Shown: in pieces, positions 13,903-22,005 of the stretch | How the letters are laid out: every line of letters begins with the position of its first letter | How positions within the stretch are numbered: the first letter of the stretch is position 1 | Assembly (NCBI RefSeq): GCF_030733205.1 | Contig: NZ_JASHJL010000009.1 | Location: 1-64,000, forward strand | Source: Mameliella sp. MMSF_3455 | GTDB lineage: Bacteria > Pseudomonadota > Alphaproteobacteria > Rhodobacterales > Rhodobacteraceae | Direction of reading: 5' to 3' | Length of the DNA: 64,000 nt | The notes under the pieces: model-generated | Database searches by the model: none | What the model was told of the DNA's origin: nothing | Seen by the model: the letters and a program-made list of their open reading frames with translations, nothing else | Translations under genes and position numbers: made by a program

Positions 13903-14529
13903 ATGTCCACGAAACATGACGTGCGCCGGATGGCCGAGGAAATCGTCGCGCGAGAGGGCGGGTTCGTGAACGATCCCGACGATCCGGGCGGCGCGACCAA
14001 GTACGGCGTCACCATCCACACGCTGCGCAATATCCCCTGGGGGGACCTGGACGGCGACGGAGACATCGACGTGATGGACGTGCACGCGCTCTCGCAAGAG
14101 CATGCCGTCACGATCTTCGAGGAGCGCTACTTCTTCGGGCCGCGCATCGACGAGTTGCCCGAGGCGCTGCGGGCCACCGTCTTCGACATGTACGTCAATG
14201 CCGGCGCCAACGCCGTGAAGATCCTGCAGCGGCTTCTGTGCGAGATGGCGCCGCCCGAGATCGCCGTCGATGGCGTCATCGGTCCGCAGACTATCGCCGC
14301 CGCCAACCGTGCCTGGGAGCGGGCCGGGGCGTTCCTGGTCGATGCCTACGGGATCGAGCGGCGCAACTTCTACTTCCGCATCGCCGACCGGCGCCCGGCT
14401 AGCCGCAAGTACGCGCGCACCCGCGCAGGCGGCAAGGGCGGCTGGATCAAGCGGGCCGAAGAGTTCATCTCGCGCAAGTACCACATGACCGATGCGCAGT
14501 TCCGGGCGCGGGTGGCGGCATGGGGCTGA
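13903..14529 (+). CDS. Endolysin, GH108 N-acetylmuramidase with peptidoglycan-binding domain
   Basis: The 208-residue enzyme should cut the glycan strands of peptidoglycan at lysis. The N-terminal GH108 domain shows the catalytic glutamate in AREGGFVNDPDDPGGATKYG near residue 18 and later FDMYVNAGANAVKILQ. A C-terminal peptidoglycan-binding part follows (VDGVIGPQTIAAA). There is no signal peptide, so release depends on the holin that follows with a 10-bp overlap. A GGGGG ribosome-binding site precedes the ATG. GH108 enzymes are common in phages of alphaproteobacteria, including gene transfer agents. Confidence 0.93.
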   Translation: MSTKHDVRRMAEEIVAREGGFVNDPDDPGGATKYGVTIHTLRNIPWGDLDGDGDIDVMDVHALSQEHAVTIFEERYFFGPRIDELPEALRATVFDMYVNAGANAVKILQRLLCEMAPPEIAVDGVIGPQTIAAANRAWERAGAFLVDAYGIERRNFYFRIADRRPASRKYARTRAGGKGGWIKRAEEFISRKYHMTDAQFRARVAAWG

Positions 14530-15065
14530 TCGGGCAGATCCTCTCCACGCTCTTCGGCGGTGACCGCAATGCCGTGCGCGAGCTGGCGGAGGTGTTCCGC
14601 GTCAATGCCGAGGCTGCGTCGAAACGCGGCCATGACCTGGACAGTGCGGCGCTGGACCAGTTTGCCGCCGAGTTTTGCCGCCGGACGCGGCGCACCTGGT
14701 GGGACAGCCTGATCGACGGGCTGAACCGCCTGCCGCGCCCGATGCTCGTGCTGGGGGTCTTCGTCATGCTGATCTGGAGCGTGGCCGATCCGGTCTTCAT
14801 GGCGAAGGTCTTTGCCTCCTGGGCGATCATCCCGGCCCCGGTCTGGGCGCTGATCATGGTCATCGTGACCTTTTATTTCGGGGGGCGTCAGCAGGCCAAG
14901 GGGCTGGAGTTCCAGCGCGACGTCGCGGGCCTCATGGCGCAGACGCAGACCGTCCTGAACAGCCGCGAGAGCCTCGGGGCCCTTGAGGCCGGAGATGCGC
15001 CCCAGGTGCGCGCTCCTGAAGTTTCCGACAATCCCGCCCTCGACGCCTGGCGGGCGTCGAAGTGA
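14520..15065 (+). CDS. Holin of the GTA 3TM type
   Basis: The 181-residue protein has two to three hydrophobic segments between residues 74 and 122 (PMLVLGVFVMLIWSVADPVF and IIPAPVWALIMVIVTFYFGG) with soluble ends, matching the three-helix holin family named from gene transfer agents. It would form the membrane lesion that lets the signal-less endolysin reach the wall. It overlaps the endolysin gene, and the next gene follows after 17 bp. Confidence 0.82.
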   Translation: MGLIGQILSTLFGGDRNAVRELAEVFRVNAEAASKRGHDLDSAALDQFAAEFCRRTRRTWWDSLIDGLNRLPRPMLVLGVFVMLIWSVADPVFMAKVFASWAIIPAPVWALIMVIVTFYFGGRQQAKGLEFQRDVAGLMAQTQTVLNSRESLGALEAGDAPQVRAPEVSDNPALDAWRASK

Positions 15066-15082
15066 TCCAGAAAGGACCCGAT

Positions 15083-15409
15083 ATGAAATCCGCGACCATG
15101 GGAATGATCGCCGCGATCCTCACGCTCCTGATCTTTGCCGCCCTGTCTTTGCCGGCCGAGGCGCAGACCCTGCGCCACTGCGCGCCGCGCGCCGACGTGA
15201 TCGAGCGGCTGGCTGCGATGTATGGCGAAACCCGCCAGGCCATTGGCCTGGGTGCGAACGGCGCGATCATGGAGGTTTTTGCCTCCGATGGGACGGGCAC
15301 CTGGACGATCACCGTGACGATGCCCAACGGCATCTCCTGCCTGGTCGCCAGCGGGGACACCTTTAAGGCGATCGACGCAGATCCCGCGCCCGAGGGGGAT
15401 GCCCTTTGA
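15083..15409 (+). CDS. Small secreted protein in the lysis module
   Basis: The 108-residue protein begins with a signal peptide (IAAILTLLIFAALSLPAEA, cut before QT), so its mature part of about 80 residues is periplasmic. Two cysteines (RHCAP and ISCLV) could pair. It lies between holin and structural genes, where spanin-like or lysis-helper genes often occur, but it has no lipobox. The ATG at 15083 follows AGAAAGGA, a good ribosome-binding site. Function is unknown. Confidence 0.6.
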   Translation: MKSATMGMIAAILTLLIFAALSLPAEAQTLRHCAPRADVIERLAAMYGETRQAIGLGANGAIMEVFASDGTGTWTITVTMPNGISCLVASGDTFKAIDADPAPEGDAL

Positions 15410-15762
15410 CTGCCGCCGATCTATTCGACATGGCCCTGAAGGCCATCCCGATCCTGCTTTCTTTCGCCGCCATGATCGTGGCGGTGATCCGTACCCGGCG
15501 TTCCGAGGTGGATGAGCGCTTCAAGGCCGGGTCCGACCGCATGGACCGGCACGAGGCCCGGATCGCGCGTGCGGAGCAGACCATCAGCGGCATGCCCTCC
15601 AAGGATGACGTTCACAGCATCCAGTTGAGCATCGCCGAGATGAGCGGGTCGCTGAACCGGATGGAGGCCGTGATCGGGGGCAATGCCCAGATCATGCAAC
15701 GGCTGGAAACCATCGTCAGCCGCCACGAGGACCACCTTCTGAACGACAGGAACCGGCCATGA
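15406..15762 (+). CDS. DUF2730-like membrane protein (Mu gp25 position)
   Basis: The 118-residue protein has one N-terminal membrane helix (IPILLSFAAMIVAVI) and a long coiled coil containing RFKAGSDRMDRHEARIARAE. This layout matches the gp25/DUF2730 family of Mu-like phages, which lies between lysis and gp26 genes. The start is a TTG at 15406 overlapping the previous stop (TTGA), with GAGGGGG as ribosome-binding site. It may take part in lysis timing, but no function is known. Confidence 0.72.
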   Translation: MTAADLFDMALKAIPILLSFAAMIVAVIRTRRSEVDERFKAGSDRMDRHEARIARAEQTISGMPSKDDVHSIQLSIAEMSGSLNRMEAVIGGNAQIMQRLETIVSRHEDHLLNDRNRP

Positions 15763-16058
15763 GTTACGCCGAAGAACTGCAGCAACACGCCCGCCTGGCG
15801 ATCCTGCGGATGCTGGAGGACGCGCCGCGCTACACCTCCAACGTCTCGATCATGACCGATCTCCTGCCGCGCTTCGGGATCACCTATTCGCGCGACCAAG
15901 TGGTGACCGAGCTGAGCTGGCTGGCCGAACAGGGCATGCTGACCACCGAGGAGCTGGCGGGCGGCTTCATCGTCGCCACGGCAACCACGCGCGGCGTCGA
16001 GATCGCCCAGGGCATCGCCAAGCATCCCGGCGTCCAGCGTCCCCGGCCGGGGAGCTGA
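15759..16058 (+). CDS. Mu gp26-like winged-helix protein
   Basis: The 99-residue protein has a winged-helix pattern (ARLAILRMLEDAPRYTSNVS, then QVVTELSWLAEQGMLTTEEL and TTRGVEIAQGI). It lies in the position and size range of Mu gp26, directly before the gp27-like gene. Such proteins are conserved in Mu-like phages without known function. It overlaps the preceding gene by ATGA. Confidence 0.75.
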   Translation: MSYAEELQQHARLAILRMLEDAPRYTSNVSIMTDLLPRFGITYSRDQVVTELSWLAEQGMLTTEELAGGFIVATATTRGVEIAQGIAKHPGVQRPRPGS

Positions 16059-16061
16059 ACC

Positions 16062-16628
16062 ATGCCCCCGCCCAAGAAGCTGGACCTGATCCCGGAGGAG
16101 TTGCGCCGCTGGCTGGCCGAAGAACTGCGCGACCGGGGTTATTCCGACATCATCGGTGTCACCGAGGCGCTGAACTTCAGGCTGCAGGACGCTGGCCTGG
16201 AAGTCACCGTGGGCAAGACGGCCGTTGGCGATTTCTCGAAGGCGCTGAAGGACCAGCGCGAGGCCTTCGCCATCGCCGAGACCCTGTTGTCAGATCTCGA
16301 CATCGAGGCTGAGGGTGAGTTGCACAAGGTGCTGATGCAAATGATCGCCACCAGCGCGATCCACATGATCCAGTCGGTTCGTGCCGAGGACCAGCACCTC
16401 GACCCGAAGGACCTGATGAGCCTTGGCCGAATGCTGAAGGACCTCATGAGTAGCTCCGGCATGCGCGAGAAGCTGCTGGCAGACGAACGCGCCCGCGTCG
16501 CGCGGGAGGCGCGCGAGGCGGCGCAGGCGGAGATGGACGAGGCGCTGGAGGCCACGGCCACCGAGGCCGGGCTCTCGGCCGAAATGCTCGACCGGCTGCG
16601 CAGGGGCGTGCTGGGGCTGCGGACATGA
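16062..16628 (+). CDS. DUF3486 protein, Mu gp27-like (probable small terminase)
   Basis: The 188-residue protein fits the DUF3486 family: PPPKKLDLIPEELRRWLAEE at the N terminus, a helix-turn-helix-like middle and a long charged coiled coil near the C terminus (ARVAREAREAAQAEMDEALE). In Mu this gene precedes the large terminase and is thought to recognise the packaging start. Here five small genes separate it from the large terminase. It overlaps the next gene by ATGA. Confidence 0.82.
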   Translation: MPPPKKLDLIPEELRRWLAEELRDRGYSDIIGVTEALNFRLQDAGLEVTVGKTAVGDFSKALKDQREAFAIAETLLSDLDIEAEGELHKVLMQMIATSAIHMIQSVRAEDQHLDPKDLMSLGRMLKDLMSSSGMREKLLADERARVAREAREAAQAEMDEALEATATEAGLSAEMLDRLRRGVLGLRT

Positions 16629-16822
16629 AACGGTCGCGTGAACAGATCGACGCGATCCTGCTGGTTGGCGACTACCACTGGCGCAGGGGGTCGAAGTGGC
16701 GTGCCGCGCTGGCCTGGTGCCTTGGCCGCCGCGAGGTTTTTGTCACCCATCTGGGCGATGTTGCCAAGGTGAGCTGGTGGCGGGGCGAACCCTACCTGGT
16801 CGCACTCAAGGAGGCGTCATGA
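16625..16822 (+). CDS. Small basic protein, unknown
   Basis: The 65-residue protein is rich in Trp and basic residues (HWRRGSKWRAALAWCLGRRE). It overlaps both neighbours by ATGA and belongs to a set of small genes inserted between the gp27-like and large-terminase genes. No family is recognised. Confidence 0.5.
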   Translation: MKRSREQIDAILLVGDYHWRRGSKWRAALAWCLGRREVFVTHLGDVAKVSWWRGEPYLVALKEAS

Positions 16823-17136
16823 CCGAGCCACTGCGCGCCATTGTCCTCACCGACCGGCGAGAACATCGCCGCAGAGCTGATTGCGGCTCAATCTGGATCG
16901 CGCCTTGCGAGGAAGGCGAGGAGGCCGCGCTCTGGTTCGTCTGTCCCTGCGGGTGCGGCCAGGTCAGCCGGATCACGGTCGGGCACCGGCACAAGCCCAA
17001 GGCCCACGGCGCGACCTGGAACTGGAACGGTTCGCGCACCGAGCCGACGCTGCAGCCATCGGTCAAGGTCCACCGCAACGAGACCTGCACCGGCTGGCAC
17101 GGCTGGCTGCGGGATGGCTACTGGGAGGTGGCATAG
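16819..17136 (+). CDS. DUF6527-like protein
   Basis: The 105-residue protein has the pattern of the DUF6527 family: a CPCGCGQ knuckle near residue 43, then WNWNGSRTEPTLQPSV and a final CTGWHGWLRDGYW. The conserved Cys and His residues suggest metal binding. The family is common in phages and also occurs in bacterial accessory loci; no function can be stated here. It overlaps the upstream gene by ATGA. Confidence 0.6.
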   Translation: MTEPLRAIVLTDRREHRRRADCGSIWIAPCEEGEEAALWFVCPCGCGQVSRITVGHRHKPKAHGATWNWNGSRTEPTLQPSVKVHRNETCTGWHGWLRDGYWEVA

Positions 17137-17137
17137 A

Positions 17138-17278
17138 ATGACGCTCTGGGACCGGATTTGCATCCATGCCTGCTACCATCTTTGGAACCCGGTTCTGGTA
17201 ATCCTGGATGATCGTTGGGTCGCGGAAGTCTGGCGCACCTACGGAGATGAGTGGCCGGGCTGGGAGGCGTTCCGCTGA
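17138..17278 (+). CDS. 46-residue protein, unknown
   Basis: The short product (MTLWDRICIHACYHLWNPVL onward) is rich in Trp, His and Cys. The ATG at 17138 follows the previous stop by one base, and the stop overlaps the next ATG (TGATG), which supports translation. No function is recognised. Confidence 0.45.
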   Translation: MTLWDRICIHACYHLWNPVLVILDDRWVAEVWRTYGDEWPGWEAFR

Positions 17279-17493
17279 TGCGTGGCTGGCAGTTCATCAC
17301 CCCCGCGGGGCATCGCTCAAAGGCTTATCCATCGCGCAGCGAGGCAGTGATCGAGGCCGTGCGTTTCATGGTCGTGCAGCTGTTCGCGCGGCTGGGCGTG
17401 ATTGCCGAGCCTGAACGCCTTTCGCCGCAGCAGGCCGAAGAGACCTTCCGCGAGCTGGAACCGGAAGGCTGGAAGATCGAGGGGGTGCGCTAA
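17278..17493 (+). CDS. Small phage protein, unknown
   Basis: The 71-residue protein begins MRGWQFITPAGHRSKAYPSR and ends with a helical segment QQAEETFRELEPEGWKIEGV. It overlaps the previous gene (TGATG) and the next (TAATG). No family is recognised. Confidence 0.5.
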   Translation: MRGWQFITPAGHRSKAYPSRSEAVIEAVRFMVVQLFARLGVIAEPERLSPQQAEETFRELEPEGWKIEGVR

Positions 17494-17771
17494 TGGTCTA
17501 TCCGGCAGAGGTGGCGAACGACATGGACGCGCACGCGCGCTTTTGGGCGGGGCGCGACCGAGAGGCCGAACGCGCCTGTCGCGACGCCGCGCGCGCGATC
17601 CGGGTCCTGCTGGCCGGAAAACGGCTGGATGGCAGGTTTTGGGGCGGGCTGCACCGGCGGTTGTTGAGGTTGGAGCGGCACGATGTCGATTGGCACGTCA
17701 AGGGCTATCCCGATTTCACCCGCGCGCGCCTTTGCATCGAGCGTCTTCTACGGGAGGCACGCGCCGCATGA
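17493..17771 (+). CDS. Small helical basic protein, unknown
   Basis: The 92-residue, strongly helical and basic protein has a HARFWAGRDREAERACRDAA segment and an RRLLRLERHDVDWH segment. It directly precedes and overlaps the large terminase by ATGA. It might act with packaging proteins because of position, but nothing in the sequence shows it. Confidence 0.5.
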   Translation: MVYPAEVANDMDAHARFWAGRDREAERACRDAARAIRVLLAGKRLDGRFWGGLHRRLLRLERHDVDWHVKGYPDFTRARLCIERLLREARAA

Positions 17772-19396
17772 CCCAGCCCGTCCTCTCTCGCGATCCCGAG
17801 GAACTCCCCGTCGACCTGCCGCGCGGCGGGGACATCCCAGCGGATCTCGACCCGCTCGCCGAGGGCATCCTCATGGAGCACCAGAAGACCTGGCTGGAGG
17901 ATCAGTCGGATCTGAAGGTCTGCGAAAAGGGACGCCGGACGGGGATCACCTTTGCCGAGATGCTGGGCTGCACCCTGGTTGCCGCCGGTTCGCGTTCGGC
18001 CGGCGGGCAGAACTGTTTCTACATCGGCGATACCAAGGACAAGGGCCGCGAGGCCATCGGCTATGTCGCCCATTTCGCCAAGGTGGTGGCCGGTGAACTT
18101 GGCCAGGTCGAGGAGTTCCTCTTCGAGGACCAGCAGCCCGATGGCACGACCAAGCAGATCGCGGCCTACCGTGTGCGCTTTGCCTCCGGGTTCCGGGTCG
18201 AGGCACTGTCGTCGAACCCGGCGAACATCCGTGGTCTTCAGGGCACCGTCGTGATCGACGAGGCGGCGTTCCACCGTGACGTGCGCGAGGTCATCGACGC
18301 GGTGAACGCGCTGCTGATCTGGGGCGGCAAGGTGCGGGTGATCTCGACCCACAATGGGCACCTGAACCCGTTCAACGAGCTGATCCGCGAAGCCCGGGCG
18401 GGCAAGAACGGCTTCCACGTTCACAAGTTCACCTTCGGCGACGCGGTGTTGAACGGCCTCTTCAAGCGGGTCTGCCTGATGAAGGGCGAGACGTGGTCGC
18501 AGAAGGCTCAAGACGCCTGGGAAGCGCAGATCCGCAGCTCCTACGGCGCGCGCGACGCCGCGATGAAGCAGGAGCTCGATGCGATCCCCTCGGAGATGGC
18601 CGGCGCCGCGCTGACCCGGGTGCAGATCGAGGCCTGCCTTGTGGAGGGCGTGCCATTCGAACGCTGGCACCAGCCGGACGCCTTCAAGAACGCGCCGGAG
18701 GAACAGCGCAAGGCCGAGACCCTGGCCTGGTGTGAGGAACACCTGAAGCCAGCTCTCGACGGCCTGGACCCCAAGCGCCGCCACAACCTGGGCGAGGACT
18801 TTGCCCGCACCGGCGACGCGACCGACATCGTGATCCTGGAAGAGGGGGAGGACCTGCGCCAGCGCTGCCGCCTGATCGTCGAGATGCGCAACATCCCCTT
18901 CGGCCAGCAGAAGCAGGTCTTCTTCTACATCGCCGACCGTTTGCCCCGCTTCATGAAGGGGGCCGTCGACAAGACCGGCAATGGCGCCTACCTCGCCGAG
19001 GAGGCTGCCATGCGCTACGGCAGCCGGATTGAGGAGGTGAACTTCAGCCGCGAATGGTACGCCTCGGAGATGCCCTCCTACATCGAGGCTTTCACGGACC
19101 GCACCATCGAACTGCCCAGGCACGCCGACGTTCTGGCCGATCACCAGGCGCTGCAGTTCGTCGACGGGATCATCCGCGTGCCGCGCGATTTCCGCTTCAA
19201 GGGATCGGACGGGCTGGATCGTCACGGCGACAGCGCAGTGGCCGGGGCGCTTGCCTGGTACGCCAGCCGGCAGACCGGCACCGAGATCGCCTACCAGCCG
19301 GTGACAGAACGCCGGGACGGTCCCGACGACAGGGACAATGACCGGCCCTGGTGGCGCCAGCCGCTGGGCGCGCGTCTGCGCGGGGGGATCTTCTGA
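17768..19396 (+). CDS. Large terminase subunit (Mu gp28-like)
   Basis: The 542-residue protein is the packaging motor ATPase-nuclease. An N-terminal adenine-binding part is followed by a Walker A-like CEKGRRTGITF near residues 52-62, of the unusual arginine-rich form also seen in Mu gp28, and Walker B VVIDEAAF near residue 160. The C-terminal RNase H-like nuclease starts around GEDFARTGDATD and includes a later SREWYASEMP segment. The start at 17768 overlaps the small gene before it. Packaging by a headful mechanism, as in Mu, is expected. Confidence 0.93.
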   Translation: MTQPVLSRDPEELPVDLPRGGDIPADLDPLAEGILMEHQKTWLEDQSDLKVCEKGRRTGITFAEMLGCTLVAAGSRSAGGQNCFYIGDTKDKGREAIGYVAHFAKVVAGELGQVEEFLFEDQQPDGTTKQIAAYRVRFASGFRVEALSSNPANIRGLQGTVVIDEAAFHRDVREVIDAVNALLIWGGKVRVISTHNGHLNPFNELIREARAGKNGFHVHKFTFGDAVLNGLFKRVCLMKGETWSQKAQDAWEAQIRSSYGARDAAMKQELDAIPSEMAGAALTRVQIEACLVEGVPFERWHQPDAFKNAPEEQRKAETLAWCEEHLKPALDGLDPKRRHNLGEDFARTGDATDIVILEEGEDLRQRCRLIVEMRNIPFGQQKQVFFYIADRLPRFMKGAVDKTGNGAYLAEEAAMRYGSRIEEVNFSREWYASEMPSYIEAFTDRTIELPRHADVLADHQALQFVDGIIRVPRDFRFKGSDGLDRHGDSAVAGALAWYASRQTGTEIAYQPVTERRDGPDDRDNDRPWWRQPLGARLRGGIF

Positions 19397-19548
19397 AGCC
19401 CGCGCCGACAACAGGCCCGAAGGGGCCGGGAGCAGTACCAGTGCTCCCGACACGGGGAACCAGCTTTGCCACCCCGCCGACCGTCACTCACGTCCGGCCG
19501 CCCGATGCAGACCCTGCACGGCAAGCGGTAAACAGAAAGTTAACCGAC

Positions 19549-20376
19549 ATGAGAGATCCCGAAATGCGCCAGGCGCGCCCCATCGCCCCATACCTGGGCG
19601 GCAAGCGCAACCTGGCGAAACGGATCTGCAAGATCATCGACGCGACCCCACACTCAACCTATGCCGAGCCCTTCGTTGGCATGGGCGGGATATTCCTGCG
19701 CCGTCGGCAGGCGGTGCGGGCCGAGTTCATCAACGACTTCAGCCGCGAGGTCTACACGCTCTTTCGCGTCCTTCAGGAACACTATGTCGCCTTCCTCGAC
19801 TTGCTTCGGTTCCAGATCACGACGCAGGCGGGGTTTGAACGGCTGATTGCCGTCGACCCGGAGACCCTGACCGACATGCAGCGCGCTGCCCGGTTTCTTT
19901 TCCTGCAGCGCTGCGCTTTCGGTGGAAAGGTCAGCGGTCGGAATTTCGGCCTTTCGACTGACCGTCCCGCCCGGTTCAATCTGACCACGCTGGAACCGGA
20001 CTTGGAGGCTTTGCACGAGCGCCTCGCCGGGGTCACCGTGACCTGCCTGGATTTTGCGGAGTTCATTCGGCGGATCGACCGGGAGGGGACGCTGTTCTAT
20101 CTCGATCCGCCCTACTGGGGCAGCGAGAGCGACTACGGCAAACAGGCCTTCACGCGCGAGCGCTTTGCCGACCTGGCCGGGCAGCTCCGCTATGCGAAGG
20201 GGCGGTTTCTATTGTCGATCAATGACGTGCTCGAGGTGCGCGAGATCTTCGACTGGGCCGAGCTGACGCCGATCCGGACGACCTATTCCGTCGCCAAGGG
20301 CGCAGCACAGACCGGCCGGGGCGAGCTATTGATCTCGAATTTCCCGCTTTCGGCTAACGCATCCGGAAAGGAGTGA
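19549..20376 (+). CDS. Dam-like N6-adenine DNA methyltransferase (D12 class)
   Basis: The 275-residue enzyme has the SAM-binding motif AEPFVGMGGIFLRR near residues 35-45 and the catalytic DPPY motif (FYLDPPYWGSESDYG) typical of alpha-class adenine methyltransferases such as Dam. No partner endonuclease gene is adjacent, so it is an orphan enzyme that probably protects phage DNA or marks packaged genomes, a job done by Mom in Mu. The target sequence cannot be read from the gene. An earlier in-frame start at 19351 exists, but the upstream 66 codons look non-coding and overlap the terminase. Confidence 0.9.
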   Translation: MRDPEMRQARPIAPYLGGKRNLAKRICKIIDATPHSTYAEPFVGMGGIFLRRRQAVRAEFINDFSREVYTLFRVLQEHYVAFLDLLRFQITTQAGFERLIAVDPETLTDMQRAARFLFLQRCAFGGKVSGRNFGLSTDRPARFNLTTLEPDLEALHERLAGVTVTCLDFAEFIRRIDREGTLFYLDPPYWGSESDYGKQAFTRERFADLAGQLRYAKGRFLLSINDVLEVREIFDWAELTPIRTTYSVAKGAAQTGRGELLISNFPLSANASGKE

Positions 20377-20379
20377 CCA

Positions 20380-22005
20380 ATGACCCAACTGGTCGATCAA
20401 TGGGGCCGCCCAGTCCGTAAGGGCGAGCTGACGCGCGAAGTGGCAGGCCCCACCCTGACAGGCGTGCGCTCGCCGCTCACGGGCTATCCCGGCGACGGGC
20501 TCGATCCGCGCCGCCTGGCGAACATCCTGCGCGAGGCGGACGAAGGGCATCCCGAACGCCAACTGGAGCTGGCCGAGGCGATGGAGGAGCGCGACCTGCA
20601 CTATGTCGGCGTGCTGGGCACGCGAAAGCGGTCTGTCACCCAGCTCGACATCACGGTCGAGGACGCCAGCTCGGAGACGACCGACAAGCGGATCGCCGAG
20701 GATCTGCGGACCTGGCTTCTGCGCGACGAGCTGAACGACGAGCTCTTCGACATCCTCGACTGCATCGGCAAGGGCTACAGTTTCACCGAGATCATGTGGG
20801 ACAACTCGATGGGGCAGTGGCAGCCGTCCTACCTGGAGCAACGGGATCCGCGATGGTTCCGCTTCGACCAGGGCGATCTGCGCACCCCCATGCTGATCGG
20901 CGAGAACGGCCAGGACGAACCTCTGCCGGCCTACAAGTTCATTCATCCCCGCATCCGGGCAAAGAGCGGGATCACGCCCCGGTCTGGGATCTGTCGGGCC
21001 GTGACCTGGGCCTATCTCTTCAAGATGTACACCCTGCGGGACTGGGCGATCTTCACCCAGACCTACGGTCAGCCCCTGCGCGTGGGCAGATATCCGGTGG
21101 GAGCCTCCGAGGATGACCGGAACACGCTGTTCCGGGCGGTGGCGAACATCGCCGGCGATTGCGCCGCGATCATGCCCGAGGGCATGGAGATCGAGTTCGT
21201 GGAAACCGGCAATGTCGGCGCTTCTGTGGATCTCTACGAGAGCCGGGCCGACTGGCTGGACAAGCAGGTCTCGAAGGCCGTCCTGGGCCAGACCGCGACC
21301 ACCGACGCCGAGGTCGGCGGGCTGGGGTCCGGCAAAGAGCACCGCATGGTGCAGGAGGACATCGAGCGGGCGGATGCCAAGGCGCTCTCCGGGGCGCTCA
21401 ACCGCGACCTTGTGCGCCCCTGGGTGGATCTGAACTATCCCGGGCATGGCCGCTACCCCCGGATCGTCATCGCCCGGCCCGAGGCCGAGGACCTGGTCAA
21501 GTGGATGCAGACCGTCGGCGCGGCAGTGGACCGTGGGCTGGCCGTGTCGGAGGACGATGTCTATGCCAAGCTCGGCCTGCGACGGCCCGCCGAGGGGGCC
21601 AAAATCCTGCGTCCCGGGGGGCAGAATGCGCCGCAGGCGCCCGGTCAGCCGGGGGCGGGGGACGGAACCCCTCCTGAGAGCGCCGTTAAATACCCATTAA
21701 ATACCCTCGCCGCTCTTTCGGCGGCGGAGGCCCGTGACGAGAGGAAAGACCCCTCAGCGGGCGACACAGCGCCTCTCGACATTGCGGTCGATCGACTGAC
21801 CGAGGAGGCCGCGCCCGAGATCGAGGCGATGCTGGGGCGGATCGAGGCGATGATGGCCGCGGCCGAGAGCCTGGACGAGCTCCGCGAGATGCTGCTCGGG
21901 GCCTATCCCGAGATCTCGCAGGACGCGCTGGCAGAGGTCCTGACGCAAGCCTTCATTGCGGGCGATCTTGCTGGCCGGTTGATGGCAGGGGATGGCGATG
22001 GCTGA
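20380..22005 (+). CDS. Portal protein (Mu gp29-like, DUF935)
   Basis: The 541-residue protein matches the DUF935/gp29 portal family: LTREVAGPTLTGVRSPLTGY at the N terminus, a central YVGVLGTRKRSVTQLDITVE segment and EIMWDNSMGQWQPSYLEQRD. It would form the dodecameric ring through which DNA enters the head. It follows the methyltransferase by 3 bp and overlaps the F-like gene by 14 bp. Confidence 0.92.
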   Translation: MTQLVDQWGRPVRKGELTREVAGPTLTGVRSPLTGYPGDGLDPRRLANILREADEGHPERQLELAEAMEERDLHYVGVLGTRKRSVTQLDITVEDASSETTDKRIAEDLRTWLLRDELNDELFDILDCIGKGYSFTEIMWDNSMGQWQPSYLEQRDPRWFRFDQGDLRTPMLIGENGQDEPLPAYKFIHPRIRAKSGITPRSGICRAVTWAYLFKMYTLRDWAIFTQTYGQPLRVGRYPVGASEDDRNTLFRAVANIAGDCAAIMPEGMEIEFVETGNVGASVDLYESRADWLDKQVSKAVLGQTATTDAEVGGLGSGKEHRMVQEDIERADAKALSGALNRDLVRPWVDLNYPGHGRYPRIVIARPEAEDLVKWMQTVGAAVDRGLAVSEDDVYAKLGLRRPAEGAKILRPGGQNAPQAPGQPGAGDGTPPESAVKYPLNTLAALSAAEARDERKDPSAGDTAPLDIAVDRLTEEAAPEIEAMLGRIEAMMAAAESLDELREMLLGAYPEISQDALAEVLTQAFIAGDLAGRLMAGDGDG

